From Blautia sp. Marseille-P3201T (GTDB lineage Bacteria > Bacillota > Clostridia > Lachnospirales > Lachnospiraceae), in assembly GCF_900120295.1 (NCBI RefSeq), contig NZ_LT635469.1:1-64000 (forward strand): a DNA stretch of 64,000 nt, in the 5' to 3' direction. Under the pieces are notes generated by a model that was given only the letters and a program-made list of their open reading frames with translations, searched no databases and was not told the origin of the DNA. Shown here one piece after another: positions 36,104 to 44,489 of the stretch; position 1 is the first letter of the stretch, and each line of letters begins with the position of its first letter. Both the position numbers and the translations under genes were made by a program.

Positions 36104-37600
36104 ATGAACAATATAATTTCAACACATATTGATGAAAATGAAGCATATGTAAGAAAACGCCTGCAAAACTGTGATGATTGTATCATTCGTCCTATGCTTT
36201 TAGGAGAGGGTAAGAAGATACGTTGCCTTGTAGTTTATATCGAGGTTGCCGTAAGTAATATGGTGTTGGAGGACTCTGTAATTGGCAAGCTGATCAATCA
36301 TATATGGGAGATGCCGGGAGATGAACTGATTGAATTTGTTAAAGACAACGGAATGGGAATTTCCGATGTACAGCCTTTGGAAAACATGGATAAAGCTTTT
36401 GCAGCCATGTTGGCTGGAAATGCAATCTTTTTTATAGATGGTTACAATAAGGCAATTAAAATCGGAAGTAAAGGATACCCCAATCTCAGTGTTTCAGAGT
36501 CCAGCAGAGAAAAGGTGCTTCGTGGTTCAAAAGAAGGGTTTACCGATGCAGTAAAGACAAATGCCGCATTGGTGCGAAAGAGAATTCGAGATACAAGATT
36601 AAAAGTAAAACAGAAAACAATGGGAGAAAGAAGCCAGACGCTGGTGCAGCTTTTGTATATGGAAGATTTAGTGCGGCCGGAGCTTTTGTCAGAGATTGAA
36701 AATCGTCTGGACTCCTTTGTTATTGATGGAATTTTAGATACCGGAGTTATTGAGCAGCTTACAGAAAAACATTGGCTTTCACCTTTTCCTCAGTTTCAGA
36801 CTACAGAGCGACCGGATAAATGCGCAGCAGAAATTTTAAATGGCAGAATTTTATTATTGTGTGACCACTCTCCCACAGGGGTTTTACTTCCGGCAGTTTT
36901 AAATGATTTTCTGCAGGTTAGTGAAGACAGCTACAATCACTTTGAAATTGTGAGTTTTCAGCGGATTATTCGCTATTTTGCTTTGCTTTTAACCCTGTTG
37001 TTTTCCGGCACATATCTTGCAGTTACAAATTTTCACACACAGGTCTTGCCAACAAATCTGATTTTGTCCTTTTGCGAGGCACGACAAGGGGTTCCTTTTC
37101 CGGCTCTTTTAGAAGTATTATTTATGGAAATTGCCTTTGAAACTATTCGAGAGGCAGGAGTACGGATGCCAGGACCTCTGGGGGGTACTATTGGTATTGT
37201 AGGAGGCCTGATTGTAGGACAGGCAGCGGTGGAAGCCAATCTGGTAAGCCCTATTGTGGTGGTGGTAGTGGCTGTGACAGCGCTTTGCTCACTGGCAATT
37301 CCTAATCAGGAATTTTCAGCGCCATTTCGAATGTTAAAGTTTGGCTTTATTTTTCTGGGAGGAACTTTAGGAGTATTTGGAATTCTTCTTGGGCTTTATC
37401 TGACCATCAGCCATCTGGCAGGGTTAAAGAGTTTTGGAATTCCTTACCTGACTCCTTTTGCAGCTCAAAATCAGGCAGGATACAGAGGGGAACAGGATGG
37501 TGTTGTACGTGCTCCCTTCCTTTTTCTTACCAAAAGACCATTGTATGCAAAGCGAGACCAGCAGATAAAACTGCGTAATAAAAAGAAGGGAGGGGTATGA
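36104..37600 (+). CDS. gerKA: Spore germination receptor A subunit (GerA/GerKA family)
   Basis: A 498-residue membrane protein. The N-terminal cytosolic half (about 1-280) has the GerA family pattern (NVLRGSKEGFTDAVKTNAAL-like line around residue 140, then RIRDTRLKVKQKTMGERSQT). The C-terminal half contains four or five membrane helices with PTNLILSFCEARQGVPFPAL, VRMPGPLGGTIGIVGGLIVG and a cytosolic tail. GerA-type subunits sense germinants at the spore inner membrane with B and C partners (family knowledge). The ribosome site is GAGGAG. The fused B-C gene follows 1 bp later. Confidence 0.93.
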   Translation: MNNIISTHIDENEAYVRKRLQNCDDCIIRPMLLGEGKKIRCLVVYIEVAVSNMVLEDSVIGKLINHIWEMPGDELIEFVKDNGMGISDVQPLENMDKAFAAMLAGNAIFFIDGYNKAIKIGSKGYPNLSVSESSREKVLRGSKEGFTDAVKTNAALVRKRIRDTRLKVKQKTMGERSQTLVQLLYMEDLVRPELLSEIENRLDSFVIDGILDTGVIEQLTEKHWLSPFPQFQTTERPDKCAAEILNGRILLLCDHSPTGVLLPAVLNDFLQVSEDSYNHFEIVSFQRIIRYFALLLTLLFSGTYLAVTNFHTQVLPTNLILSFCEARQGVPFPALLEVLFMEIAFETIREAGVRMPGPLGGTIGIVGGLIVGQAAVEANLVSPIVVVVVAVTALCSLAIPNQEFSAPFRMLKFGFIFLGGTLGVFGILLGLYLTISHLAGLKSFGIPYLTPFAAQNQAGYRGEQDGVVRAPFLFLTKRPLYAKRDQQIKLRNKKKGGV

Positions 37601-37601
37601 T

Positions 37602-39257
37602 ATGTTTGCAGATAATGCCAGAATTTCTCACAGACAATTGTTTCGCCAGATTGTTCTGGGCGTTTTAGGGATTTATACACTGGTTATTCCTATATTTCCG
37701 GAAGTTTCGGGAAGACAGGGGGTTTTATGCCTGCTTACAGTACTGGCAGTGTATCTTCTTTTCTGTATTTATTTTATTCGAATAAAAACCGTAATGCAAA
37801 ATCCTAAGAGGTATATGGGGAAGGCTGCAGGCAGTATTTTTGTTTTTCTGTATATGTCGTGGCTGTGCGTCATGGGAGTGTATCTTCTTTTGATGACAGC
37901 CAGAATTACGGACCGCTTTCTTATTGAAGGAAGTGTGTATTGGATTATTATTATTTTAGCAGGAATAGTCACGTATCTGGGCAGTCATCAAGGTCTGGAA
38001 AGAAGGGGAAGAATGGCAGAGGTGTGCTTTCCTGTTTTGCTTTTTATTATAGGAATAATGTTATGTCTGGGAATTTTGCGTATGAAAAGCTACTACCTGG
38101 GAGAATTGGGAGATTTGAGTTTACAGGGGTGGTTAAAGGGAAGTTATCAGATTTTTTGCGCTTTTTTACCTTTTGCCTTTTTACCTGTTACACTGGGAAA
38201 TGTGAAAAAACCGGGAGAAACAGGAAAAGTGATGCGTGGAGCGCTGCTGCTTGTAACAGGAACTTTGATAATATGCCTTTTATTGTTACAGGGAAGCTTT
38301 GGGATTGGGGGATATGAGCACAGGCAGTATCCAATGATTGAATTCATGGCAGGTATTCGAATTCCCGGAGATTTTCTGGAACGAGTGGATATTTTCTGGG
38401 TGGCAGCAGTGATGTTTAGTATGTTGTTCGCTTTAGGAGGCGTATTTTTTTACAATCATGAATTGTTGGTAAGGACAGATATGGAAAAAGGAGCTCCTTT
38501 TCTGGCAGTGGGAGTTGTGGCAGCGGCTTTAATATGTGAAAAAATGCAGATACCCGAAGAATTTTTCTGGAATATCACAGGCTGGTTTTACGGACCATTG
38601 TTTTTGCTTCTTCTATCTTATGCCGGTTTTGCCGGTCGGAAAAAATCCGTTTTTGTAAGAAGCGCAGTGATTGTTTTGTGTATACTTCCTTTATCCGGCT
38701 GTGGGGTGTCTTTAGAAAACAGAGAATTTCCACTATCTATGAGTGCAGATTATAAAGACGGAAAATATGAACTGATTTATGGCATTCCCGGATTAGGAGA
38801 AATAACAGGACAGGGGAAAAATCAGGAAGAGCAGGCTCAGGCGATTTCCTATCAGGGAAAGACTCCCAAGGAAGCAGAGGCAGCATTTAACAGAAATCAG
38901 AAGAATTATCTGGATATGGGACATATGAAAACGGTTATTTTAGGAAAAGAACTTCTGGAAAACGAGAAGGCTTTATTTGAAATTTTAGATTATTTAGAAG
39001 AAAAGCCTTCTGTAGCAGGGAATATCTACGTGTTTTCCTGTGAAGATGTTGCAACGCTTATGAGTTTTGATACACAGGGAGGGGAGTCAGTGGGAGATTA
39101 TCTTACGGGAATTTTGGAGAACAATCTGGAGGGCAGGCCCAAGGATGCAGTTACTCTTCAGGATTTATATAATGCGTGGCACAGAGAAGAAAAATTGCCA
39201 GAGCTTTTAGAAGTGGAAACAGTGAATAAAAGACCGCAAATTCGTCAATACTCCTGA
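37602..39257 (+). CDS. Fused spore germination GerB permease and GerC N-terminal domain
   Basis: A 551-residue fusion. Residues 1-345 form a GerB/spore-permease (amino-acid-permease-like) domain with about ten helices (e.g. SWLCVMGVYLLLMTARITDRF, GSYQIFCAFLPFAFLPVTLG). Residues 350-551 begin with a hydrophobic stretch and an internal lipobox-like LPLSGC (Cys367). They then read as the first domain of a GerC lipoprotein (GVSLENREFPLSMSADYKDG ... KTVILGKELLENEKALFEIL ... VYVFSCED-like). Full GerC is about twice as long, so only its N-terminal part is present. No stop or ribosome site separates the halves. It lies 1 bp after gerKA and 26 bp before spoIIR. Confidence 0.85.
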   Translation: MFADNARISHRQLFRQIVLGVLGIYTLVIPIFPEVSGRQGVLCLLTVLAVYLLFCIYFIRIKTVMQNPKRYMGKAAGSIFVFLYMSWLCVMGVYLLLMTARITDRFLIEGSVYWIIIILAGIVTYLGSHQGLERRGRMAEVCFPVLLFIIGIMLCLGILRMKSYYLGELGDLSLQGWLKGSYQIFCAFLPFAFLPVTLGNVKKPGETGKVMRGALLLVTGTLIICLLLLQGSFGIGGYEHRQYPMIEFMAGIRIPGDFLERVDIFWVAAVMFSMLFALGGVFFYNHELLVRTDMEKGAPFLAVGVVAAALICEKMQIPEEFFWNITGWFYGPLFLLLLSYAGFAGRKKSVFVRSAVIVLCILPLSGCGVSLENREFPLSMSADYKDGKYELIYGIPGLGEITGQGKNQEEQAQAISYQGKTPKEAEAAFNRNQKNYLDMGHMKTVILGKELLENEKALFEILDYLEEKPSVAGNIYVFSCEDVATLMSFDTQGGESVGDYLTGILENNLEGRPKDAVTLQDLYNAWHREEKLPELLEVETVNKRPQIRQYS

Positions 39258-39283
39258 TAAGAAAATCAGGAGGTACATAAAAG

Positions 39284-39946
39284 TTGGGTGAAAAATGGAA
39301 AGACAGGAAAATCTGGCTGGCAGCAGCAGTTTTGGGATTGGCAGTGACTTTGTTTTTAACAGGAATAAATACGGTTCGCTTAAAAAGAGAAAACAGAGAA
39401 ATGCAGGAACGCCTGGACAGAGAAATACAGCAAGGGATTGCAGAAGAGGTATTCCGTCTTCACGTAATTGCAAACAGCGATAAAGATATGGATCAGGAAT
39501 TAAAATTACAGGTGAAAAATAAAATCGTAGAATATTTACAGAAAATTTTAAAACCAGATGCAGATTTAGAAGAAACTAAGGAGGCAGTACTCACGCATTT
39601 ACAGGAAATAGAGGAAGAAGCAGAAAAGACTGTAGAGGAGGCAGGGTTTGATTATGAAGTACGTGCAGCAGTGGAGAACACCTACTTTCCGGATAAAACC
39701 TATGGAGATTGTACTTTTCCGGCAGGAGAATATGAGGCTTTGAATGTACGCATTGGAGAGGCACAGGGACATAATTGGTGGTGTGTGCTTTATCCCAGTT
39801 TGTGTTTTATTGATGATACTTATGGTATAGTGACAGAAGAAAAGAAGGAGGATTTGAAATCTGTGCTTACAGAAGAAGAATTTGAGCAGATTTTAAAAAA
39901 TCCACAGGAAAAGCCAAAGGTGAAGATTGGATTTCGTTGGTTTTAA
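39284..39946 (+). CDS. spoIIR: Stage II sporulation protein R
   Basis: A 220-residue secreted signalling protein. One N-terminal helix (about 10-26) is followed by the SpoIIR core: EEVFRLHVIANSDKDMDQEL, KNKIVEYLQ, YFPDKTYGDCTFPAGEYEAL and GEAQGHNWWCVLYPSLCFID. SpoIIR is made in the forespore and activates SpoIIGA to process pro-sigma-E (family knowledge). TTG start with AGGAGG ten bases before; no better ATG is near. Position at the end of the gerKA cluster is unusual; co-transcription is possible but a separate sigma-F promoter cannot be excluded. Confidence 0.93.
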   Translation: MGEKWKDRKIWLAAAVLGLAVTLFLTGINTVRLKRENREMQERLDREIQQGIAEEVFRLHVIANSDKDMDQELKLQVKNKIVEYLQKILKPDADLEETKEAVLTHLQEIEEEAEKTVEEAGFDYEVRAAVENTYFPDKTYGDCTFPAGEYEALNVRIGEAQGHNWWCVLYPSLCFIDDTYGIVTEEKKEDLKSVLTEEEFEQILKNPQEKPKVKIGFRWF

Positions 39947-39948
39947 CC

Positions 39949-39977
39949 TTGCAATATCCCTTTGTTAAGGGTAAAAT
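39949..39977 (+). promoter_or_regulatory. Sigma-A promoter of murI
   Basis: TTGCAA (39949-39954), 17 bp, TAAAAT (39972-39977), 39 bp before the murI start. Confidence 0.65.
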
Positions 39978-40016
39978 GAGAAACAGACGATAAAAAGACA
40001 GTTATGAGGTTATTGT

Positions 40017-40838
40017 ATGAAATATAAGAAAACAGCGCCTATCGGCGTTTTTGATTCCGGAGTAGGTGGTCTGACAGTTGCAAGAGAGATTATGAGAAAT
40101 TTGCCTCATGAGAAAATCGTGTATTTCGGTGATACTGCCAGAGTTCCGTATGGAAGTAAATCAAAAGAAACAATTTTGCGCTATTCCAGACAGATTGTCC
40201 GCTTTTTACAAACTCAAGAGGTAAAAGCTATTGTGGTAGCCTGTAATACGGCAAGTGCGCTGGCTCTTGAAACAATCAGTGAAGAAATTGATATTCCCAT
40301 TATTGGTGTGGTAAAGCCGGGAGCAAAGGTGGCAGCACAGACTACCAGAAATAAAAAGATTGGACTTATTGGTACAAGGGCAACTGTAAAGTCAGATTTA
40401 TACCGCAAAACTATTCAGGCGGAAAATCCGGAGATTGAAGTAATCGGGCAGCCATGTCCGTTGTTTGTGCCTCTGGTGGAAGAAGGATGGTTGAAAGACC
40501 CTGTTACTATAGAGGTTGCTAAGCGGTATCTGGCGCCGTTATTAGAAAAAGATATTGATACACTTATTTTAGGTTGTACTCATTATCCTCTTCTTCGTTC
40601 TACTTTAAAGACGTTAGTGGGGGATGAGGTGACACTGGTAAATCCTGCTTATGAAACAGCAAAAGAATTACAGAGACTTTTAAAAGAGCAGGGTATGGAA
40701 AATGAGATACATGTAGATGAAGAATTTCCCTATCGCTTTTTCGTCAGTGATGAGGAAGAATGTTTTCAGGAATTTGCAAATTCTATTCTTCCTTATAATG
40801 TAAAGCGAACAGAGCAGATTAATATTGAGGAGTTTTAA
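40017..40838 (+). CDS. murI: Glutamate racemase
   Basis: A 273-residue enzyme that makes D-glutamate for peptidoglycan. The two catalytic cysteines are in VVACNTASALALE (about residue 75) and LGCTHYPLL (about residue 186), and the N-terminal PIGVFDSGVGGLTVAREI is family-typical, as is VYFGDTARVPYGSKS. Full length and intact. The DUF1934 gene starts 2 bp after its stop, so they form a two-gene operon. Confidence 0.97.
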   Translation: MKYKKTAPIGVFDSGVGGLTVAREIMRNLPHEKIVYFGDTARVPYGSKSKETILRYSRQIVRFLQTQEVKAIVVACNTASALALETISEEIDIPIIGVVKPGAKVAAQTTRNKKIGLIGTRATVKSDLYRKTIQAENPEIEVIGQPCPLFVPLVEEGWLKDPVTIEVAKRYLAPLLEKDIDTLILGCTHYPLLRSTLKTLVGDEVTLVNPAYETAKELQRLLKEQGMENEIHVDEEFPYRFFVSDEEECFQEFANSILPYNVKRTEQINIEEF

Positions 40839-40840
40839 AA

Positions 40841-41293
40841 ATGACAAAAGATGTTTTAGTTACGGTAAAAGGACTTCAGAGTATGGAAGATGGCAGTCCT
40901 CCAGAAGAAGTAGAAATGGTGGCAAAGGGTGAGTATTATTATAAAAATGGACACCATTATATTTTTTATAATGAAACTATAGAAGGGTTCACAGAGCAGA
41001 ACAGAAACAGTATTAAAATTTTAGAAAATAGTGTGGAAGTAAAGAAAAAGGGACTTACTAATATGCAGATGATTTTCGAGGAGCAGAAAAAAAATATCAC
41101 ATATTATACCACTCCTTTTGGAAATCTTCAGATGGGAATTGCAGCTACCAATATAGATGTAAAAGAACAGGAAAAAAGTCTGGAGCTTTGTATTGATTAT
41201 GCATTGGAAATTAATGGAGAACATGCAGCAGACTGCCAGATTGCAGTAAGTGTAAAAGAAAAGGACAGCGGTGAATTTTCTTTAAATATATAA
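40841..41293 (+). CDS. DUF1934 domain protein
   Basis: A 150-residue cytosolic protein of the DUF1934 (YwiB-like) family, predicted beta-barrel. It has the family pattern ending in long beta strands: KGEYYYKNGHHYIFYNETIE, TTPFGNLQMGIAATNIDV and LELCIDYALEINGEHAADCQ. Function unknown. It begins 2 bp after murI and is surely co-translated. It is followed at once by the structured repeat copy B, which may end the transcript. Confidence 0.85.
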   Translation: MTKDVLVTVKGLQSMEDGSPPEEVEMVAKGEYYYKNGHHYIFYNETIEGFTEQNRNSIKILENSVEVKKKGLTNMQMIFEEQKKNITYYTTPFGNLQMGIAATNIDVKEQEKSLELCIDYALEINGEHAADCQIAVSVKEKDSGEFSLNI

Positions 41294-41298
41294 AAAAT

Positions 41299-41446
41299 GG
41301 GATTATTTCTTTAAGCAATAATCAGGAATATCCATACATTTTTGATAAATCTGTGGAGCACGCCTTGAGATTACAAGCTCAAAGCAAGTCCAGACTGAAT
41401 GTAAAATGTATAAATATTCCCAACGTACACTTAAAGTAATAATCCC
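41299..41446 (+). repeat. Structured intergenic repeat, copy B
   Basis: A 148-bp hairpin element. The outermost arms GGGATTATTTCTTTAAG and CTTAAAGTAATAATCCC match at 16 of 17 positions. Next come arms with CATACATTTT and AAAATGTATAAATATTC. The core GAGCACG-CC-TTGAGATTACAAGCTCAAAG is shared with copy A at 20300-20415. Like copy A, it fills the gap between two convergent genes. Confidence 0.82.
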
Positions 41447-41448
41447 GT

Positions 41449-41901
41449 TTATTTTTGGGCAGACGCAGCTTTTTCTTTCATGCGTTTGAACCATCCCTTT
41501 TTCTTAGCCGGAGGTGTCAGGGAACCGCGAAGTCCTCTTACTCCTACAATGTAAATACCGCTTACATCGGCTTTGATTTCTTTTTTTACAGGAATTAAGT
41601 CAAATATTGCTTCGTCAGCTACCAAAGTCATAATCTTTGGTCCGATTTTGGCTTTTACGATAGGCAGCTTAGAACGGCGCATAAGCTTTGGAGTCTGGTC
41701 GATAACCATCTGTGGCAGACCGGATTGTTTAATAGGCAGACGTTTTTTATCAATGATAAGCATTGTCATAGTCTGCTTCATAGCATCCATCTGTACCTGT
41801 TGTTCTTCCTGTTTTTTCTGAGCCTTTTTTCCAAGGAAAAAGAGAACAATAATACCAATGATTAAAATAACCAAAACAACCAGAAGTATTTTCGTAAGCA
41901 T
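41449..41901 (-). CDS. Membrane-anchored protein of unknown function
   Basis: A 150-residue protein with one N-terminal helix (about residues 4-25, KILLVVLVILIIGIIVLFFL), a charged coil (KKAQKKQEEQQVQMDAMKQT), a compact region with KLPIVKAKIGPKIMTLVADE and FDLIPVKKEIKADVSGIYIV, and a basic tail. The arrangement recalls YajC-like single-span proteins, but I recognise no family. AGGAGG lies ten bases before the ATG. It is alone on the minus strand beside the repeat element. Confidence 0.7.
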   Translation of the reverse strand: MLTKILLVVLVILIIGIIVLFFLGKKAQKKQEEQQVQMDAMKQTMTMLIIDKKRLPIKQSGLPQMVIDQTPKLMRRSKLPIVKAKIGPKIMTLVADEAIFDLIPVKKEIKADVSGIYIVGVRGLRGSLTPPAKKKGWFKRMKEKAASAQK

Positions 41902-41984
41902 TTCTGTTAATCCTCCTATTATTTCAGTAATTCATACTTAGAATATTCTAGCACCCTTTCCGTGAAAAGGCAACTAAAAATCCC

Positions 41985-42014
41985 TTGAAACCCTTTCTTT
42001 TTCAGCGGTAATAT
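41985..42014 (+). promoter_or_regulatory. Possible sigma-A promoter of the foldase-like gene
   Basis: TTGAAA (41985-41990), 18 bp, TAATAT (42009-42014), about 49 bp before the start. Confidence 0.4.
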
Positions 42015-42062
42015 GGTATAACTGCTTTTGTATACTAATTTTGAATGGAGAGGAAAAAAGGC

Positions 42063-43229
42063 ATGAAGAAAAAAATGATAATCCTTCTGCTGACATTGGG
42101 AATTCTGGGTACAGCGATGGGCTGCGGCGAAAAGAAGGATAAAACAGAAGATAAAGAAGGAACAAAAACAGAGCAGTCTTCACAAGAAGATTTTCAGCTG
42201 ACAAATAAAGACGGAAAAGTAGTAGCGGTAGATATTGATGATATAGAAAAATATATTACTTTAGGAGAATATAAAAATCTTCAGGTGACAGAAACACCTA
42301 AGGCTACTGTGACAGACGAAGAAGTGGATAACAGTATTCATTATACACTTATGACAGGTTATGAGCAGGTTGAAGTGACAGAGGACAGAGCTGTTCAGCA
42401 AGATGATACAGTCAATATTGATTTCACAGGTTATATGGATGGTGAGGAATTTGAAGGCGGTTCTGCACAGGGTGAAGATTTGCGTATTGGTTCAGGTTCT
42501 ATGATCGAAGGCTTTGAAGAAGGGCTGATTGGACACAAAAAAGGTGAAGAAGTGACTTTAGACCTGACTTTTCCAACTGATTACAGAGCGGAAGAAATGC
42601 AGGGAAAAGCAGTACAGTTCAAGGTGAAAATTAACAGTATTTCTCAGGCGCCGGAACTTACCGATGAATGGGCAGCAGCCAATACAGACTATAAGACTGC
42701 GGAAGAATTCAGAACAGCACATAAAGATACAATGCAGAAGAGTATAGATTTAGAATATGAAGGTCAGGTAAAATCTGATTTATTTACTATGGTAGTAGAA
42801 AGTACAGAGTTTAAGGAATATCCGGAGGCTATTTTAGAACAGGGCAAAAAAGATGTAAAGGAAAGACTTGATCAGATGTATCAGGCACAGTTCCAGATGA
42901 CTTTGGACGATTACGTTAAGCAGCAGGAGATTTCTGAAGAAGAAGTAGATAAGGTACTTACAGAGTCCGCGCAGACTTATTTACAGCAGAATTTAATTGT
43001 ACAGGCTATTTTCAATGCAGAGGGAATTGAAATGAGCGAAGAAGACTACACAGTAGAAGAAGCAAAATATGCAGAAGCAAATGGATTTCCAGATGCAGAA
43101 ACCATGAAGATGTATTATGGTGATTTGAACGTATTAAAAGACAGCGTTCTCTGGAATAAAGCATGTGATGTAATTATGGAAACTGCTACAGTAACAGAAC
43201 AGGAACCGGAAGCTGATACACAGGAATAG
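42063..43229 (+). CDS. Trigger-factor-like lipoprotein peptidyl-prolyl isomerase
   Basis: A 388-residue lipoprotein. The signal peptide KMIILLLTLGILGTAMGC has a lipobox, anchoring the mature protein outside the membrane. An FKBP domain (about 105-200) reads DDTVNIDFTGYMDGEEFEGG, GSGSMIEGFEEGLIGHKKGE. The rest is helical and related to the trigger factor C-terminal domain (EFRTAHKDTMQKSIDLEYEG onward). It would act as an extracytoplasmic foldase. ATG 42063 is chosen, with GAGAGG and AAAAGG upstream; ATG 42045 is an alternative. A terminator follows. Confidence 0.88.
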   Translation: MKKKMIILLLTLGILGTAMGCGEKKDKTEDKEGTKTEQSSQEDFQLTNKDGKVVAVDIDDIEKYITLGEYKNLQVTETPKATVTDEEVDNSIHYTLMTGYEQVEVTEDRAVQQDDTVNIDFTGYMDGEEFEGGSAQGEDLRIGSGSMIEGFEEGLIGHKKGEEVTLDLTFPTDYRAEEMQGKAVQFKVKINSISQAPELTDEWAAANTDYKTAEEFRTAHKDTMQKSIDLEYEGQVKSDLFTMVVESTEFKEYPEAILEQGKKDVKERLDQMYQAQFQMTLDDYVKQQEISEEEVDKVLTESAQTYLQQNLIVQAIFNAEGIEMSEEDYTVEEAKYAEANGFPDAETMKMYYGDLNVLKDSVLWNKACDVIMETATVTEQEPEADTQE

Positions 43230-43239
43230 TGGATAAATA

Positions 43240-43283
43240 CCGCAGACAAACATGAAAGATAGAATGTGTGTCTGCGGTTTATT
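43240..43283 (+). terminator. Terminator of the foldase-like gene
   Basis: CCGCAGACA and TGTCTGCGG form a perfect 9-bp stem followed by TTTATTATT. Confidence 0.8.
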
Positions 43284-43335
43284 ATTACTACGCAAAGAGC
43301 GTACTGCAGCGGATAGATAAAAGGAGATAAAAGAG

Positions 43336-44457
43336 ATGAAGACAAAAACAAGGAGAATATTAGGACTTTTGCTTGTTATGCTTCTTATTGTTGTGCCTCT
43401 TTGGGGCTGTGGAAAAGAAAAAATGCAAGGCAGTGTGAATTCTGATATTGTGCAAAATACACAGACAGCAGGTGGTCTTATCGTACATTATCTGGATGTT
43501 GGACAGGGAAATGCCATTTTACTTCAGTCAGAGGGGAAATCCATGCTCATAGATGGTGGTGCAAGAAAGAGTTCTTCCTTTGTGGTAAGTTATCTGGAAA
43601 AGCAAAATATTGAAAAACTGGATTATGTTTTGATTTCCCATTTTGATGAGGATCATTTATCAGGCGCTGTGGGTGCCTTACATAAATTTCCGGTGGGGAC
43701 TTTGATTACACCGGATTATGAGGCTGACTCTAATATTTTTCAATCTTATCAAAAAGTGGTAGAGGAGAAAGGATATGAAGCTGTGCATCCACAGCAGGGA
43801 CAGGAATTTTCTTTGGGAAGCGCAAAATTTCGGATTATCTCTCCTGTATCTTACGGTCATGAGGATGAAAATCAAGACTCTGTAGGAGTTATTTTAGAAA
43901 ACGGAGAACAGAAATTTTTTATCGGCGGAGATATCGGGCTGGAAAGTGAAAAAGAAATTTTAGAGTCCGGTGTGGATATTCAGGCAGATGTTATGCTTAT
44001 GAACCATCATGGTTCCCATGTAAGCGAAGAATTTTTCAAAAAAATCGCCCCTTCTTACAGTGTAATCAGTTGTGGGGAGGACAATAAGTATGGGCACCCC
44101 AGAGAAGATACTATGGAGCTTTTAAAGAAGTATGATGTACCGGTATTTCGTACAGATGTGCAGGGAACTATCCTTATGTACAGTGACGGAAAAGAGCTGA
44201 CATTTCAACAGGAACCCTGTAATGATTACACCCCGGGGGATAGAAATGGGACAGAAGAAGACCAGGATATCCAGGAGTTTAATAACAGCAATGAACAGGA
44301 ATGTGACTTTGTTTTGAATGCACATACAAAGAAAATTCACAAGAAGAGTTGTTCATCTGTAGAAAAGATGTCAGAGGACAACAGAAGTTACTACAAAGGG
44401 GATATCAATGCTTTGCTTGATGCAGGATATAGTGCCTGCAAAAGCTGTAATCCATAA
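43336..44457 (+). CDS. ComEC/Rec2-like metallo-beta-lactamase-fold lipoprotein with C-terminal CxxC domain
   Basis: A 373-residue lipoprotein (signal RRILGLLLVMLLIVVPLWGC). The MBL-fold domain (about 48-290) resembles the ComEC C-terminal hydrolase: HYLDVGQGNAILLQ, ISHFDEDHLSGAVGALHKFP with the H-x-D-x-D-H-type metal motif, MNHHGSHVS and the CGEDNKYGHP end. The C-terminal domain (about 325-373) holds KKIHKKSCSSVEKMSEDN and YSACKSCNP, a small Cys-rich module often attached to extracellular nucleases. This points to extracellular DNA or nucleotide hydrolysis (inference). AAAGGAG precedes the ATG; the ABC exporter follows 32 bp later. Confidence 0.85.
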   Translation: MKTKTRRILGLLLVMLLIVVPLWGCGKEKMQGSVNSDIVQNTQTAGGLIVHYLDVGQGNAILLQSEGKSMLIDGGARKSSSFVVSYLEKQNIEKLDYVLISHFDEDHLSGAVGALHKFPVGTLITPDYEADSNIFQSYQKVVEEKGYEAVHPQQGQEFSLGSAKFRIISPVSYGHEDENQDSVGVILENGEQKFFIGGDIGLESEKEILESGVDIQADVMLMNHHGSHVSEEFFKKIAPSYSVISCGEDNKYGHPREDTMELLKKYDVPVFRTDVQGTILMYSDGKELTFQQEPCNDYTPGDRNGTEEDQDIQEFNNSNEQECDFVLNAHTKKIHKKSCSSVEKMSEDNRSYYKGDINALLDAGYSACKSCNP

Positions 44458-44489
44458 AAAGAAGGAAAAGATACAAAGGAGAATAGGAA

